Of a stretch of DNA of 64,000 nt, positions 33,665 to 46,700 are shown in pieces. The position numbers and the translations under genes were made by a program. This stretch comes from Epinephelus fuscoguttatus (lineage: Eukaryota > Chordata > Actinopteri > Perciformes > Serranidae). The notes under the pieces were generated by a model. That model was not told where the DNA came from and did no database searches. It was given only the letters and a program-made list of their open reading frames with translations. The first letter of the stretch is position 1, and each line of letters begins with the position of its first letter. The stretch lies in NCBI RefSeq assembly GCF_011397635.1, contig NC_064757.1:30760339-30824338 (forward strand). The letters are read 5' to 3'.

Positions 33665-35156
33665 ATGATCAGGAAGTTTTTACCTACATCCACTGCAGCT
33701 GAATCATGTATTATATTTGTCAATCAAAAGTCACACATTAATAAATATGCACTTGCCAGGCATTTGTGAATAAGAAAACTGTTAGCGCTTGCTAACTTTG
33801 CTTCCTTGTTAAAGATAGAGCCCCCCAGACGTTTTCCTGTAGGCCAACACGGAAGTTAGCATCGCACTGGTTGCCTCGTCAAAAACCCGTTTCCGTTGGA
33901 TTTTGGATTACTGCAGAAAATAAGCTCTGTGGCAAACAAACATTTATGATACTTACACATTTTGTTCAGCAAGCTGATCTTCACAAATGCACACCACTTT
34001 TGTGATTGTTAAAGCAAGAAGTAAAAAGCTAACGTTAGGGCTATAAATGAACTACACTATGATCACATGACCTATCGTCTCCACCTTAACAAGACTGTAA
34101 AGCTGTGTTCAGCATGGCGAGATGACGTTCTGTGCTTGTGTGAATCACAGACCTTATTTCAGGCATCTAACCAGAAAGCCACTGACTGTGAGAAAAGGGA
34201 GCCGGAGTGGTAAAATGCTCAATCATTCCTGGCATTAGGACTCAAAAAAGGCCTTGACTCAGAAAAGAGGACTAGGACTTGTATCATGTGATACCAGTGA
34301 TGTGTCAACGGTCACGCTGTTCAGCTCTCGATTTAAGTTAATAATACAAGGAATTTATTTTGCATAATGTTAGACATGATTTTTATGAACATTTTTCAAA
34401 CATTACCCCAAAGAAATGAATATTCAAAACATTAAAAAAAAAACCCGATGTGTTTTGCATTTCCAAGCCTGAAAAACAAGGGCACGTTTAGTCTCAAAAT
34501 GGTGAGCACTGTTTTGCAATGGTTGAATGACATTTCTTTGAAGTGGTGTAAAATGGTATGCAATGGGATTTGCAATTTTCTCTCGTTTGGTGGGTATGTC
34601 CGAGGTGTACCCAATCAGCACTGATGTGTATATAAACCAGATTCTGGTAGATCTGCATTTATTGCACCCACAATTTTTGTTATGGCAATGTAAATGTATG
34701 TTTTCCTTGCCAATAAAGGTCCTTTGAATTAAATTAAACCCCACAGTGTGCTTGCGTGACACCACAGGGTATTCAATGGACCGTTTCTGTTTATTTAAAC
34801 ATTTGGCGACGTTTTGTCTGGGCTGAGTGCAGCACGCTTCTTTTAATTCCATAGCTTCTCCAGGAATGTCACGACCATGGGAACAATATCATTAGATCTA
34901 AACTAAACTGAGCATCTACACCCTGAACTCCATAAGTGTCAGTCATTAATCACCCACACAAGGGTCAAGAAACTTAAAGGAGGAACTTCATTTGACCACT
35001 TGAGCACCACATCCTGGCTTGCTGCCAGCAATTAATGACTTTACCTTCCTCTGTGTTCCTGTAAACAAGCTGGGGTCCTGCATCTCCCAAGTTTTGATTT
35101 GACATCTTTGTACTTCACTTAACTTCACTTTCGTTCTGACTCAGTTTTTGCCCTTA
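33665..35156. other. Intergenic, repeat remnants, no gene recognised
   Basis: The 142-codon minus-strand frame at 34424-34852 overlaps a retroposon tail and is not supported as a gene. Sequence near 33780-33930 has repeat character but no delimited ends. Confidence 0.45.
34640..34735 (+). repeat. LINE-type 3' tail fragment
   Basis: The string GCAATGTAAATGTATG, then CCTTGCCAATAAAGGTCC and TTTGAATTAAATTAAA, resembles the 3' end of common teleost LINEs. Those finish with an AATAAAG..CCTTTGAATT motif and a short repeated A/T tail. Confidence 0.5.
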
Positions 35157-35535
35157 TTAAAGGTCAAGTGTGTAGGATTTAGGGGCATCTATAGGCAGAA
35201 ATAGTATATAATATAAAACTTCAATTAAAAGCCTAGTCCCAGTTAAACACCCAGTCCCTTTTACTATCCTGGTGGGGCTACACATTTTGACAAATAAAGA
35301 CCTGTCTCAATTAGACACCTGGTCTCAAATGTGTGTTACAGAGCAATATCTAGCTTAAGTTTGCTTACAATTAGCCACCTAAAGTTAGTGATCATACCAG
35401 ACCAAGCATGGCTGTAGCAGCAAACTCCCTGAGTGTAGTGAAGTGAACAAAGGTATATTTGCTTATAAATAACATTTAATTTGTAAGAAGACAGTGTTTT
35501 TTTCATTAAAAAGTTACACAGTCCAGCTTTTAATT
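35157..35535. mobile_element. Composite: family P relative containing block A
   Basis: The left end AAAGGTCAAGTGTGTAGGAT and right end TTACACAGTCCAGCTTTT are inverted and resemble the ends of the 25377-25978 element. Inside, 35216-35330 carries block A of the 15.4-kb cluster (AAAAGCCTAGTCCCAGTTAA ... ACACATTTTGACAAATAAA), apparently a nested insertion. Confidence 0.55.
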
Positions 35536-36101
35536 GAATAAAGTGATAAAAAAAAAGCATTATGCCTCGTTGCACAAGTGCTAAACCTACATTGACGAGT
35601 GGTTTTACCTAATTTTACTTTAGGGAAACCGCTGCAGCATTAGGTAAAGGACAGGCCTAGTCACAGCAGAGGCCCAGCTTGCTAGCAACTGTGCATTAAC
35701 TGTGAAATTGTTTCCTTATACACCCTCATACATTACAGCTGGCTGGCACACACACAGAACAACACAGTCCATCCCGCGGCAGATGTTCTCTCAAGGGCAC
35801 GTAACTGAGAAACTTTGCACGTCTTGATCTTTGTTTTTTTCCATACTCTTACCGACTGTTGTACATAAACCTCACATTAACAACAGCAAATCAAAAGACA
35901 GAAGCAAAGCATTTCCATCTAAAAATATTTTTTGTACAACAAATCTCTGTATCAGACCAGTATTTGCAAAAACAGGTGTATGGGGAGAAAATACCACAAA
36001 GAGAATAAAAGATAAGGTAACAGTGGAAAGACATTACAAATGAAGCACTTTATTATGCACTCCTCGTCACCTTTGCAGAGAGCTGCACTTTTGGCTTTCA
36101 C

Positions 36102-36144
<43 letters not shown>

Positions 36145-37190
36145 TGCTCCCTTGTAATGGAAAACACACATAATCCAGCAGAACACAGTGTCCTACTCCA
36201 GCCCACAAAAATCATGCCCTGGTCCCATTTCTCCGTCTCTCAGGACGCAGCACCAAAGGAGAGCGTAAACCACAAAATGCAGTAAACAGATTTTGGTCCT
36301 GTTAAAGGAGCTTTTACACATTCTCCACAAGAAGTTTGCTGCATCTAGAAAGCTACGAGACACAGAGCCTAAACCTTTCCTACAGAGTGCATGGGATAAA
36401 CAAGTAAAAGTGGGAATGGGAAAATGTGAGCCAAACATGCAGCACTGGGAGTAAAAACATACTTTCAGTGAGCAGCCTGCCAGGATCTGTGTTGCAGCAC
36501 ACTGAGCATCTACTGCAGGATTGGTTTTCAGTATTGCAAGTGTTAATGACATATACATGGCATACAGAGTGTCTACTACAGGTATCAGTCACTTAAATTT
36601 AATGCCTTTGAGACTTTTTCAAGATAATTTATAACTAAATTTAAGACTGTTTTTTGGGGAAATCATCTTTTCTTATTCAAGCATTGCAGGTAAATGTGTG
36701 TTGCCATGTAGAGGCAGGTTTTATGTAGGAATATGGTTATTAGTGACTTAGGTTAATCTACATTTTGCCAACAGGTGAGTGACAGTATCAAGTGAAAGAC
36801 AGTTTTAGATTCAGTGGCAGGTTTAAAGGTTTGTAACGTCAAAAATGTGAGCTTTCACACAAGAGTTTGACTCAAAATGAAATTAAAAAATGAATAAATA
36901 AAATTAGATAAAATGTTTGTGGCAACTGAGACCTTCACAAATTCAAATTTCAGACTAATGACTTAAGGTATAATATTTAAGGCATTTAAGACATTTTATG
37001 GTCTTGCAGATACCCTGATACATTGGGGCATATTTTAAAATTTGTCAAAGTGTGAAATTTATTAGTAAATTAGAGCAATACCAGGCTCATGATGTACTTT
37101 GATGGTGCATTTCTAACATTTCTGATTTTAGATTGTCAGTACAGTTCTTAAATTTTGAATTTTGAAAATCAGAAACACACTGTCAAACTG
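35536..37190. other. Intergenic, 3' of cep78, with (GT)n tract
   Basis: A (GT)n microsatellite lies at 36104-36138. No gene is recognised; frames of about 120 codons at 36193-36558 (-) run through unique-looking sequence without domain or splice support. Alternative cep78 poly(A) sites could fall here (for example AATAAA on the minus strand near 36048). Confidence 0.45.
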
Positions 37191-37198
37191 CTGACATG

Positions 37199-37204
37199 TT
37201 TATT
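37199..37204 (-). terminator. cep78: Candidate cep78 poly(A) signal
   Basis: The minus strand reads AATAAA about 556 nt after the cep78 stop codon. A second AATAAA on the minus strand lies at 37058-37063. Which is used cannot be decided here. Confidence 0.45.
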
Positions 37205-37759
37205 AAAAAATATAAATTCTAAGGTGCTGAATATCCTAACAGGAACAACAAGTGTTACAATTCTACATCATAGATTTTTTAGAAATGGACAAATCAAATA
37301 TCTGTCAAAACTCTAAGAACTCCTTTGAAATGGCTTGAGATCATTTTCCCCTGAGGTCTGATGCGTTCCCACATGAAACGGTGTCACATCAGGAAGAACT
37401 TGATTTGCAGATTGACTGAGGTGGAGTTACCATGTACGTATCAGTGAGTGCAAGATGCATCATACATTGCTTTTCAGTCACATTACATTTTTCACGTCTC
37501 AGTCTATAACAGTCTATTTGGTAGGACATTCAACTCTACGTCTACTTTGACTTCAATGCAACAAGATGTTTCATTGACTTCCCATGTCCTCTCTCTTTAA
37601 AATTAAAAAACTTTCTGGTCTTTCTTTCTTTGAATATTTAAAAATAAATCTGTACCTTAAAAACAGATGTATAAAATCTACATCATACATACAAAATAAC
37701 AGAAAAACCTTTGAGAAGGCACAGCGATCGGAGTTCTTCATATTCTACTTGTCAGTAGG

Positions 37760-40700
37760 TCAGAAGGATTCATCATCTGACTGCCGTTCCAGAGAGCCCA
37801 GAGACCTGATCTGCTCCAGAGTCTCCCTCCCAGGATACACTCTCCTCTCCAACCCCTCTGACCCTGACTGACCTGCTGTCACCAGCCTTCCCTCTCCCCT
37901 GTTCCTTGACCTTACTGATCCCAAAGACTCTGCCTTGTCACTGATAATGTCGCTAACACTCGACCTTACTGACGATCCACCATGAGACCCGTTGCATGAC
38001 TGGGAAGCATGACTGTTGGCATAGCTGTTGTTGAAGCTGTATCCATGAGAACCGTTGCTTCGGTGGGAGTTGCTGTTGCTCTTAGGGTGACTTGACTGAG
38101 TCTGGAAAGTTTTATTGAAGGAAACCTTAAAGGATTTCTCAGAACCTGAGTCATGCTGGGTCTCAGGCTTTGAATATTTATCTGGTTCCTCTTCTCCAAC
38201 CACACCAGGGTCTCCCACAGGACCGGAAGCCCGATTGAAGGTCACATCTAGCAGCCTGTCTTCACGCAAAAACTCCTTGACAGAAGATGAAGATCTTGGT
38301 GTGGTGGTGTCCGCCGGTCTATCAGGGGGAGCAGGCAGGACGCTGCCTACCTAAAGAATGAAATTGAAGGTTTTGATGAGAAAAATGGAGTAAAGGACAA
38401 ATTATTATTAATTAATTATTATTAATTGTTATTGATTGGATACAGCCCATGAATTTAGTGCTTCTACTTAAGACAGAGAGACACTCAGGAACTATAACAA
38501 ATCAACAGAAGACATGATAACAGAGGCATCAGTCAAAACTTGAGGTTATTTGTGTAACTCCAGTTCGTTTAGTGAAATGAGTAACATTGTGGGACAACAC
38601 TTTGTGGGATGACATTTTTGACAACACTAAAATCTTGCAGACCATAATAAATTAAAAATAGTTTGGGCTTATATGGGTTCTCGGTCTGAGATTAAGGATG
38701 GCGCTTATCAGTTTGTTTTGAACTTTTATAGTGCTGTGAAATAAATCATCCTTAAACCAAAATGCAACATTTGCAAAATTATGGATTTGTGGTCTTAAAA
38801 CTACAAGCTACAAACTAAATGGAAAAATAAAACTGAGGGTATAACACAACAACATCGGGGCAAACGTATCTCAAACATTGCTTTGCGTACCTTTACCAAA
38901 GATGACGCATCAGTCTTTGCCCAAACATCCTGATACTGCCCTCCAGTCAGTGATGCTGCACCATCCAAATATGGTCCCACCGTAGATGAAAGCTGAGGTC
39001 TTCCCAGAGGGTGGAAATCTGACTTGTCAATTCCAGCCATCGAAGCTAGCTGACCGAGGCTACAGAAAAAAAAAAAATCAATGAAACTTAAAGGGCAAAA
39101 GCATTTCTTCATCTGAGATACTGAATTGGTAAAAGTTAATGAATGCTACCTTACATATTAGCTGCCTTTTTTCCACAGCAAATGCAAACAAATGTCACTG
39201 AGATACCACATCCATTACAATTAACTAAAGATGTAATTAACTGGTAGTAAATGTGCTGGTAAAATGCATCCTGCTGCTAAACAGCATCCATAGCAACAAC
39301 TGTCTTTGCGCTTGTGGCTTGCTCATACTGTAATATTCCAGGATTATAAAGCAATTTTGTACAAATACTTTTACTAATATCTTCTGTTGTGTAGACCTCA
39401 ATCTTTCAATGTGTTTCAAAAAGGAGTCACATCAAGGTAACAATGGAGAATATACGATGCAGAGTAAGGCAGAATTCATACTTCTGCTTTGAATCAACGC
39501 CGTAACCTACGCCATAGCCTGACGTGCAAATCCCCAGATTTGTAACCACACATCTTGGCGACGCTGACCTCCTGTCTATGTTTGTAAGCTGAAACCATTT
39601 CCCTCAGTGGAAACAAAGCATTGAGGAGGGAATCTCTGCTCATCACGTGGCAAATTTCTACAATGCAAAATGCCATAGGCTTGTGCTAATAATGTTAGCA
39701 TGTTATATTTGCGTGTTCAATATAGGACAGTTGTTTTGTCGGTGAACCTTGTGAGTTGTAATGTAGCTGAATTTTGTAATGTTGCCTTTGTTAAATGTTG
39801 CTGTTGTCCCTGGCTTCATATGAAAAGAGGGAAAGTTGGCTAGCTGCTCGGCTAATTTATACAATGTAAAATGCCATAGGCTTGTGCTAAAAACATTAGC
39901 ATGTTGTATTTGTGGGGAAATTGTGTCCAGATAAAGACAAGTGTTTGTCTGTGAATGCTGCGAGTTATAGTGAAGCTGATTTGTGTGCTTGTGTTTGAAA
40001 TTCTCTCCATTTAGCCATGTTTAATGTGTGTTTAATGTGTTTGTGTGTTTTGAATCAGCTAAACTTTACAGCACTTCACAGAAACCCCGCCGACGACTAG
40101 CGTTTTGGAAGTGTAACTGCAGAGTGACACAGACACACCACTGTACAAATATAAATGCTCACAATGGCGTAGTCGACTTGCATAAGCTACAGCGTAGGGT
40201 CTGCCGCACAACTATAAATCCTGCTTAAAAGGGCCAAACTGCAGGTATACTGATTTAATTCTTTTGCTGAGTAAAAAGGTAAAACAGTAAGGGGAACATG
40301 AGGAACAAATGAGTCAGAATAATTTCTCAAAACTCCAAAAGAAGAAACGAATCTCGGTTGTTTTTATCAATACAGAAAACCCTGGGAATTCAGCTGTACA
40401 CTGCTGATGATGCAAAGTGAAAACAGGAAACAAACATAGCAGCAAAGTTTAGACCTAGCCCATGTTTAAGGACAATACTGGCAAATTCTGGTCCCCACCT
40501 ATTTACTGCACCTTATGGCCCTGGCGTCAAAACAACACAGCATCCTTTAATGGCCCTTGAGGATGAATCAAGGAAACAACTGAAGAAATAAATTTAAATC
40601 AAAAGTAGATAAGGAATTTATGACAAAAAAATTAAAGGCTTAAATAAATCAACTATTGGTTCTGTCACAGTGAAACTCATCCTGACTCATCCATGTTTCC

Positions 40701-43700
40701 AAATACAGGAAACCAGCACGACCAGAACAAACTGACCTGTTATTTAAGGGCACCTCAGAATGAAACAGAAATCCAACACACGTCTACAGTAAAAGGTCAG
40801 TCTCCAGAGAGTAGCCCTGCCCATTGCCAACAAACCCTCAGTCACATGACAGGATACCCATTTCATCTTAATGAATCCACAAAAGCTCCACTGGCACTCC
40901 ATTACACACACTACCATACTATGTAGTATGTCAGAAAACGATTTAGTGTGTCACTCCTGATACACAGTATGTCAAATGCAGCATGCCAAAAATACCGATT
41001 GTATTCTGTATTTGTCCTTGTGTATCTGATCACATTTAACAGTATGCAAGCAAGCATGCTTTTCTTTTCTGGCTACTCTCACCCTCTGCACAGCAGACGA
41101 TGCGTCACATCAACTGAGCAGCAGATAGATAACAGTTCGACAGCTCACTGACAGCTGACAGATGCCACAGTGCCGGACGACAGCACATTCAAGTGACTAA
41201 TGACCAGTCAAACAGAGAGTAGTAATGGGAGTAGGAACTGATTAAGTATTTTTCTGAACCACTCAGCACTAGTTTGGAACAAATATTTAAAAATTCATCT
41301 ACTGTTGCACCATCGAAGAAATCAGAACTAAAATGATAAATTGATCAAGTAGCTTTTCAACAAATATTAAAGCTGCATTAAGCGATGTCTGTCTTGCAAC
41401 AAAGCTTTGACAGACAGTGTTATCAGCTTGTGGCTGACATGTTTGCCAAGTCAGAAAACTACATGACACCAAGCAGCACTGGAGCTGTGCAAAATGTCCT
41501 TTATAAAAAGTCCACTTATTCCTCATATAGTAGCCCTTGCTTGGATCACCAACTCCTGAAAAACTAGAATTACCACCAACCAGTCAAGTTGCAGTTATCT
41601 GTCTGTCAGGCTCATATGCAGCCATGACAGCAGACAATGCTTTAAATGGATGTTGCTGCAAAGCTACAAATTCTATACCATGTATGTTTCACACACATTA
41701 CCAATTTGGCAGCAGACAATCACCACAATTTCAAGGTGCACATCAAAGATCAGTGTCACCAATTCAGTACCTAACTAAATGTCTCCCCTTCTATTCCTAA
41801 GAAATGATGTTGAATAACAGCCAGAGAAGTGTTTTACAGAACATTATGATGTCACAATCACTTCATCATTTTGTCTTGTTGGACATCTGTGTAAAATTTT
41901 GTCACAGTTAGTGTATTAATTCTTGACTTATGACCAAAATCAATCACAGTGATCATGAACTTCAACCACCAAAATCTAATCAGTTCATCCTCATGTCCAA
42001 GTGAATGTTGCAAGCAGCAAAGACAGCAGCAAAGTAAAACAAGACTGGGCAAATTCTAGTCCCCACCTATTTACTGCACCTTATGGCCCTAGTTTCAGAA
42101 CAACACAGCGTCCTTTAATGGCCCTTGAAGATGAATCAAGGGAACAACTAAAGAAATAAATTCAAATAAAAAGTAGATAATAATAAATCATCTATGTGTT
42201 CTGTCACTGTGAAACTCATCCTGTCACTGTGAATTTCTTCTTTGAACTAGGCTCAGCAACAGGTTTCCAAATACAGGAAACCAGCAAGAACTGAGCAAAC
42301 AAACTTGTGTCATTATGGGACACCACAGAACGAAACAGAAATCCAGCACACATCTACCATAAAAAGTCAATTTACAAAAAGCAGCCCAGCCCTTTGCCAA
42401 TAAACCCTCAGTCACATGAGAGGATGCCCCTTTCATTTTACAGGGGAACTAATGTTTTTTTCAACCTGGGCCCTATTTTCCAATTTACTTTTGTCTAAAT
42501 GAGTGATAGGATGTTCAATATTTGACATTTCTCCAGTTTGAAGGTAGGGCTGACCAGCCTGCAACACGCGCTATATTAAATAACTAGTCCATACCCATTA
42601 GTAGCTTTGTGACCTTCTACCTATGCCAATTCCCAATGTCTATGCGCAGTTTCACACAGATCGACCACGTCAGTGAGTAGAAAAACGTGGGGCAGACAGA
42701 ATGACTGACTGACAGAATGACACACTGACAGCTTCCGTGATTATGTACAGCATAACATGCCATGACTTATTCATACCAAAAATTAGAAAAAAAAACCCCC
42801 AAAACATTGGTCCACAGGGGGAGCCACAGCAATCGGTCACATTTTAGACATTTATAAGCATTTTTCTGTTGTTATAGCGCCAGCCAGTTGCCAATTAGAA
42901 TTAAATTTCTCCAGTCACCATGAGGTGTCCTGTATCCTGTCCCATACCTACCAAGTTTAGTAAAAGTCGGTTAGGCCTAGATAAGAAATTAGCTCTCTAG
43001 CGCCCCCATTTTGTTTGATGGGGTCAATAATGGAGGGGTTCCCTCAGATTATGTGTGGTCATATGCCTACAAAGTTGTGTGGTGATCAGTGAAATCCTTG
43101 AAATGTTTTTTTTTTGTTTGTTTTTTTTAATTTACTTTATTTATTTATTTACTTTCCCTGAGGGGAAATTCAATGTTTTCACTCTTGCTTGTCAATTACA
43201 CACAGGTCCGAAAGACACACACATGCACAAACAGGACCTATACATGCACAAAGTGGAGAGATGTCAGAGTGAGAGGGCTGCCCTTGGTGAAGCGCCCCGA
43301 GCGGTTGGGGGGGTTCGGTGCCTTGCTCAAGGGCACCTCGACAGTGCCCAGGAGGTGAACTGGCACCTCTCCAGCCACCAGTCCATGCTCCATATTTTTT
43401 TTGTTCCGGACGGGGACTCTAACAGGCGACCCTCCGGTTCCCAACCCTAGTCCCTATGGACTGAGCTACTGCCGCCCCCATACACCTTTATGTGATGAGC
43501 CATGTCCGCCACAATATTCATTGCCTTATAGAAGCTCAGTTTTAGTAAGTTTTCCAACTTTTGCCAAGAGGGAACTTTAGATATTGGTCCCTAGATTATG
43601 TTCACCAAGTTTCATGCAAATCGGTCAAACTTCGTAGAAAGAGATCGATTTGAAGTGTTTTTCAAAAAAATCAAAATGGTGGAAAATCTATATAATGGGA

Positions 43701-46700
43701 AGTTATGGGTTCTTGAGGCAAATCTGTTCCTCATGAGGAGAGGAATCTCTGTGCAAAGTTTCATGTCTCTACGACATACGGGGCATGAGATATGACCATT
43801 CAAAGTTTGCAATTTCAATCGGTTGCTATAGCGCCCCCCTTTGGCCAATTGATGTAATATTGCTTCATTCGCATCCTCCCATGACCCTCTACCACTGTGC
43901 CAAATTTCACATGGATTGACCAAGTCAGTGAGGAGAAAAACGTGGAAGAGACACAGACACACTCACAGAGTTTCCGTCATTATATAGTAAGATAGGGCAC
44001 TCAGACAGTGTCAAACAACATCCAAATACGTCCACTAAAAGTGCATTTTTTTTCACACCGATAGGCTCGGATTGTTAGTATAATTATCTGACAACATAAC
44101 GGAATGGAGAAATGAATGTCTGTGTTTACCTTTAGCCAGTGGTGTAGTGGTAGTTGATAAGGTGGGTATACTACTATGTAGACGGGTAGGTTAGTGTGGA
44201 GGAAGTGGGTATACTTTCTTACATATTACAATGACTTTTTGGCTGATAGGTGGTAATACTGTAAATGGCCAGAAAAAGAAGTGGGCATACACTGTATGCC
44301 TGTGTATACCTTCCACTACAACACTGCCTTTAGCTGGATTCGGACACGTTCCTCTGCCTGTTGCTGCTCCCTCTCTCCTCTCGTCCGGCTCTGCGTCCAT
44401 GTACTCCGTGTTCTAATAAATATTAGATTTTGACCAACTGGATCTGGATGAGCCATTTAAATTTGATGACCGGCTGTATTTATTTAAACACGGAGTACAC
44501 GGACGTACACAGACTCTACTCATTGAAACTGAAGAGCGGACGAGGAGCGAGAGGGAGCAGCAACAGGCAGAGGAACATATACACAATACCGATTGTATTC
44601 TGTATTTGTCCATGTGATTCGATCACATTTAACAGTATGAAAGCAAGCATGCTTTTCTTTTCTGGCCACTCTCACCCTCTGCACAGTAGATGATGCATCA
44701 CATCAGCTGAGCAGCAGATAGATAACAGTTCGACAGCTCACTGACAGATGCCACAGTGCCGGACGACAGCACATTCAAGTGACTAATGACCAGTCAAACA
44801 GAGAGTAATAATGGGAGTAGGAACTGATTAAGTATTTTTCTGAACCACTCAGCACTAGTTTGGAACAAATATTTAAAAATTCATCTACTGTTGCACCATC
44901 GAAGAAATCAGAACTAAAATGATAAATTGATCAAGTAGCTTTTCAACAAATATTAAAGCTGCATTAAGCGATGTCTGTCTTGCAACAAAGCTTTGACAGA
45001 CAGTGTTATCAGCTTGTGGCTGACATGTTTGCCAAGTCAGAAAACTACATGACACCAAGCAGCACTGGAGCTGTGCAAAATGTCCTTTATAAAAAGTCCA
45101 CTTATTCCTCATATAGTAGCCCTTGCTTGGATCACCAACTCCTGAAAAACTAGAATTACCACCAACCAGTCAAGTTGCAGTTATCTGTCTGTCAGGCTCA
45201 TATGCAGCCATGACAGCAGACAATGCTTTAAATGGATGTTGCTGCAAAGCTACAAATTCTATACCATGTATGTTTCACACACATTACCAATTTGGCAGCA
45301 GACAATCACCACAATTTCAAGGTGCACATCAAAAATCAGTGTCACCAATTCAGTACCTAACTAAATGTCTCCCCTTCTATTCCTAAGAAATGATGTTGAA
45401 TAACAGCCAGAGAAGTGTTTTACAGAACATTATGATGTCACAATCACTTCATCATTTTGTCTTGTTGGACATCTGTGTAAAATTTTGTCACAGTTAGTGT
45501 ATTAATTCTTGACTTATGGCCAAAAACAGTCACAGTGATCATGAATGTCAATCTAATCAGTTCATCCTCATGTCCAAGTGGATGTTTGTGCCAAATTTGA
45601 AGAAATTCCCTCGAGGCCTTCTTCACATATCACCTTCATGAGAATGGGACGTACGGACAGACAACCTGAAGACATACTGCCAAACAGAGGCATAAAATAT
45701 TTGGGTCTCTTTTAAGATATTTGACGCTTATATGTCATTAACCCTTATTCTATGCTGGGCAGGTAGCGCATACTGGCCTGAGCTTATTAACTTTAAACAT
45801 CTACCTATGGTTTTGTACTGGGAGTTCAAGGAGAGCTGCTGGGAGTCAACCATGCAATGCTTGCATCAATGCAGGATACACTGCTGATACATAAATGCAA
45901 GCAGCAAAGACAGCAGCATAGTAAAACAATACTGGCAAATTCTGGTCCCCACCTATTTACTGCACCTTATGGCCCTAGTTTCAGAACAACTCAGCATCCT
46001 TTTTAATGGCCCTTGAGGATGAACAATCAAAGAAGATGTCAAAAATGACAGGCTTACATAAACTATTGCTTCTGTCACAGTGAAACTCATCCTGTCAAAG
46101 TGAAACTCTTCTCTGAACTAGGCTCAGTATCAGGAAACCAACAAGACCACAACAAACAGACTTGTGTTATTTAGGGGCACCTCAGAATGAAACAGAAATC
46201 CAACACACATCTACAGTAAACGGTCACTTTCCAGAAAGCAGCCCAGCCCTTTGCCATCAAACCCTCAGGCACATGAGAGGATGTATCCAAAACAGGTCTT
46301 GAATCACATGATGGTTCCTCTTTGACTTATGATTATCAGGCAATCCAGTATGATGGACATCAGTTACACAACTTGATGTGGTTTTCCATACATAAGCAAG
46401 TTTCATGATGTATCAATATCAGATGTCCTCTTTTTCTGTACCACTTCATCTGTAGTTGCACCATCAACAAAATTTGAACTAAATTGCTAAGTAAATTAAC
46501 CAAGTACTTGATCAATAAATATTAAAGCTGCGTGCCGCAATCTTTATCTTGCAACAAAGCCTTGACAGACAATATTATGAGCTTATGGCTGACAGGTTAG
46601 CCAGCTTAGAAAACTAGCACACAGAGCAACACAAGTATTACATTGGACTTCCGTAAAATGTCTAACTCTCATCTGTCATTGGGCTTCACGTTTGCTCATT

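Noticed and set aside
34424-34852. 142-codon minus-strand frame
   Set aside because: It crosses a LINE-type 3' tail and has no domain; overlapping frames also open here.
41385-45386. Identical pairs of 60- to 87-codon frames at 41.4-41.8 and 45.0-45.4 kb
   Set aside because: Their identity comes from a recent DNA duplication, not from coding constraint, and they lie in a cep78 intron.
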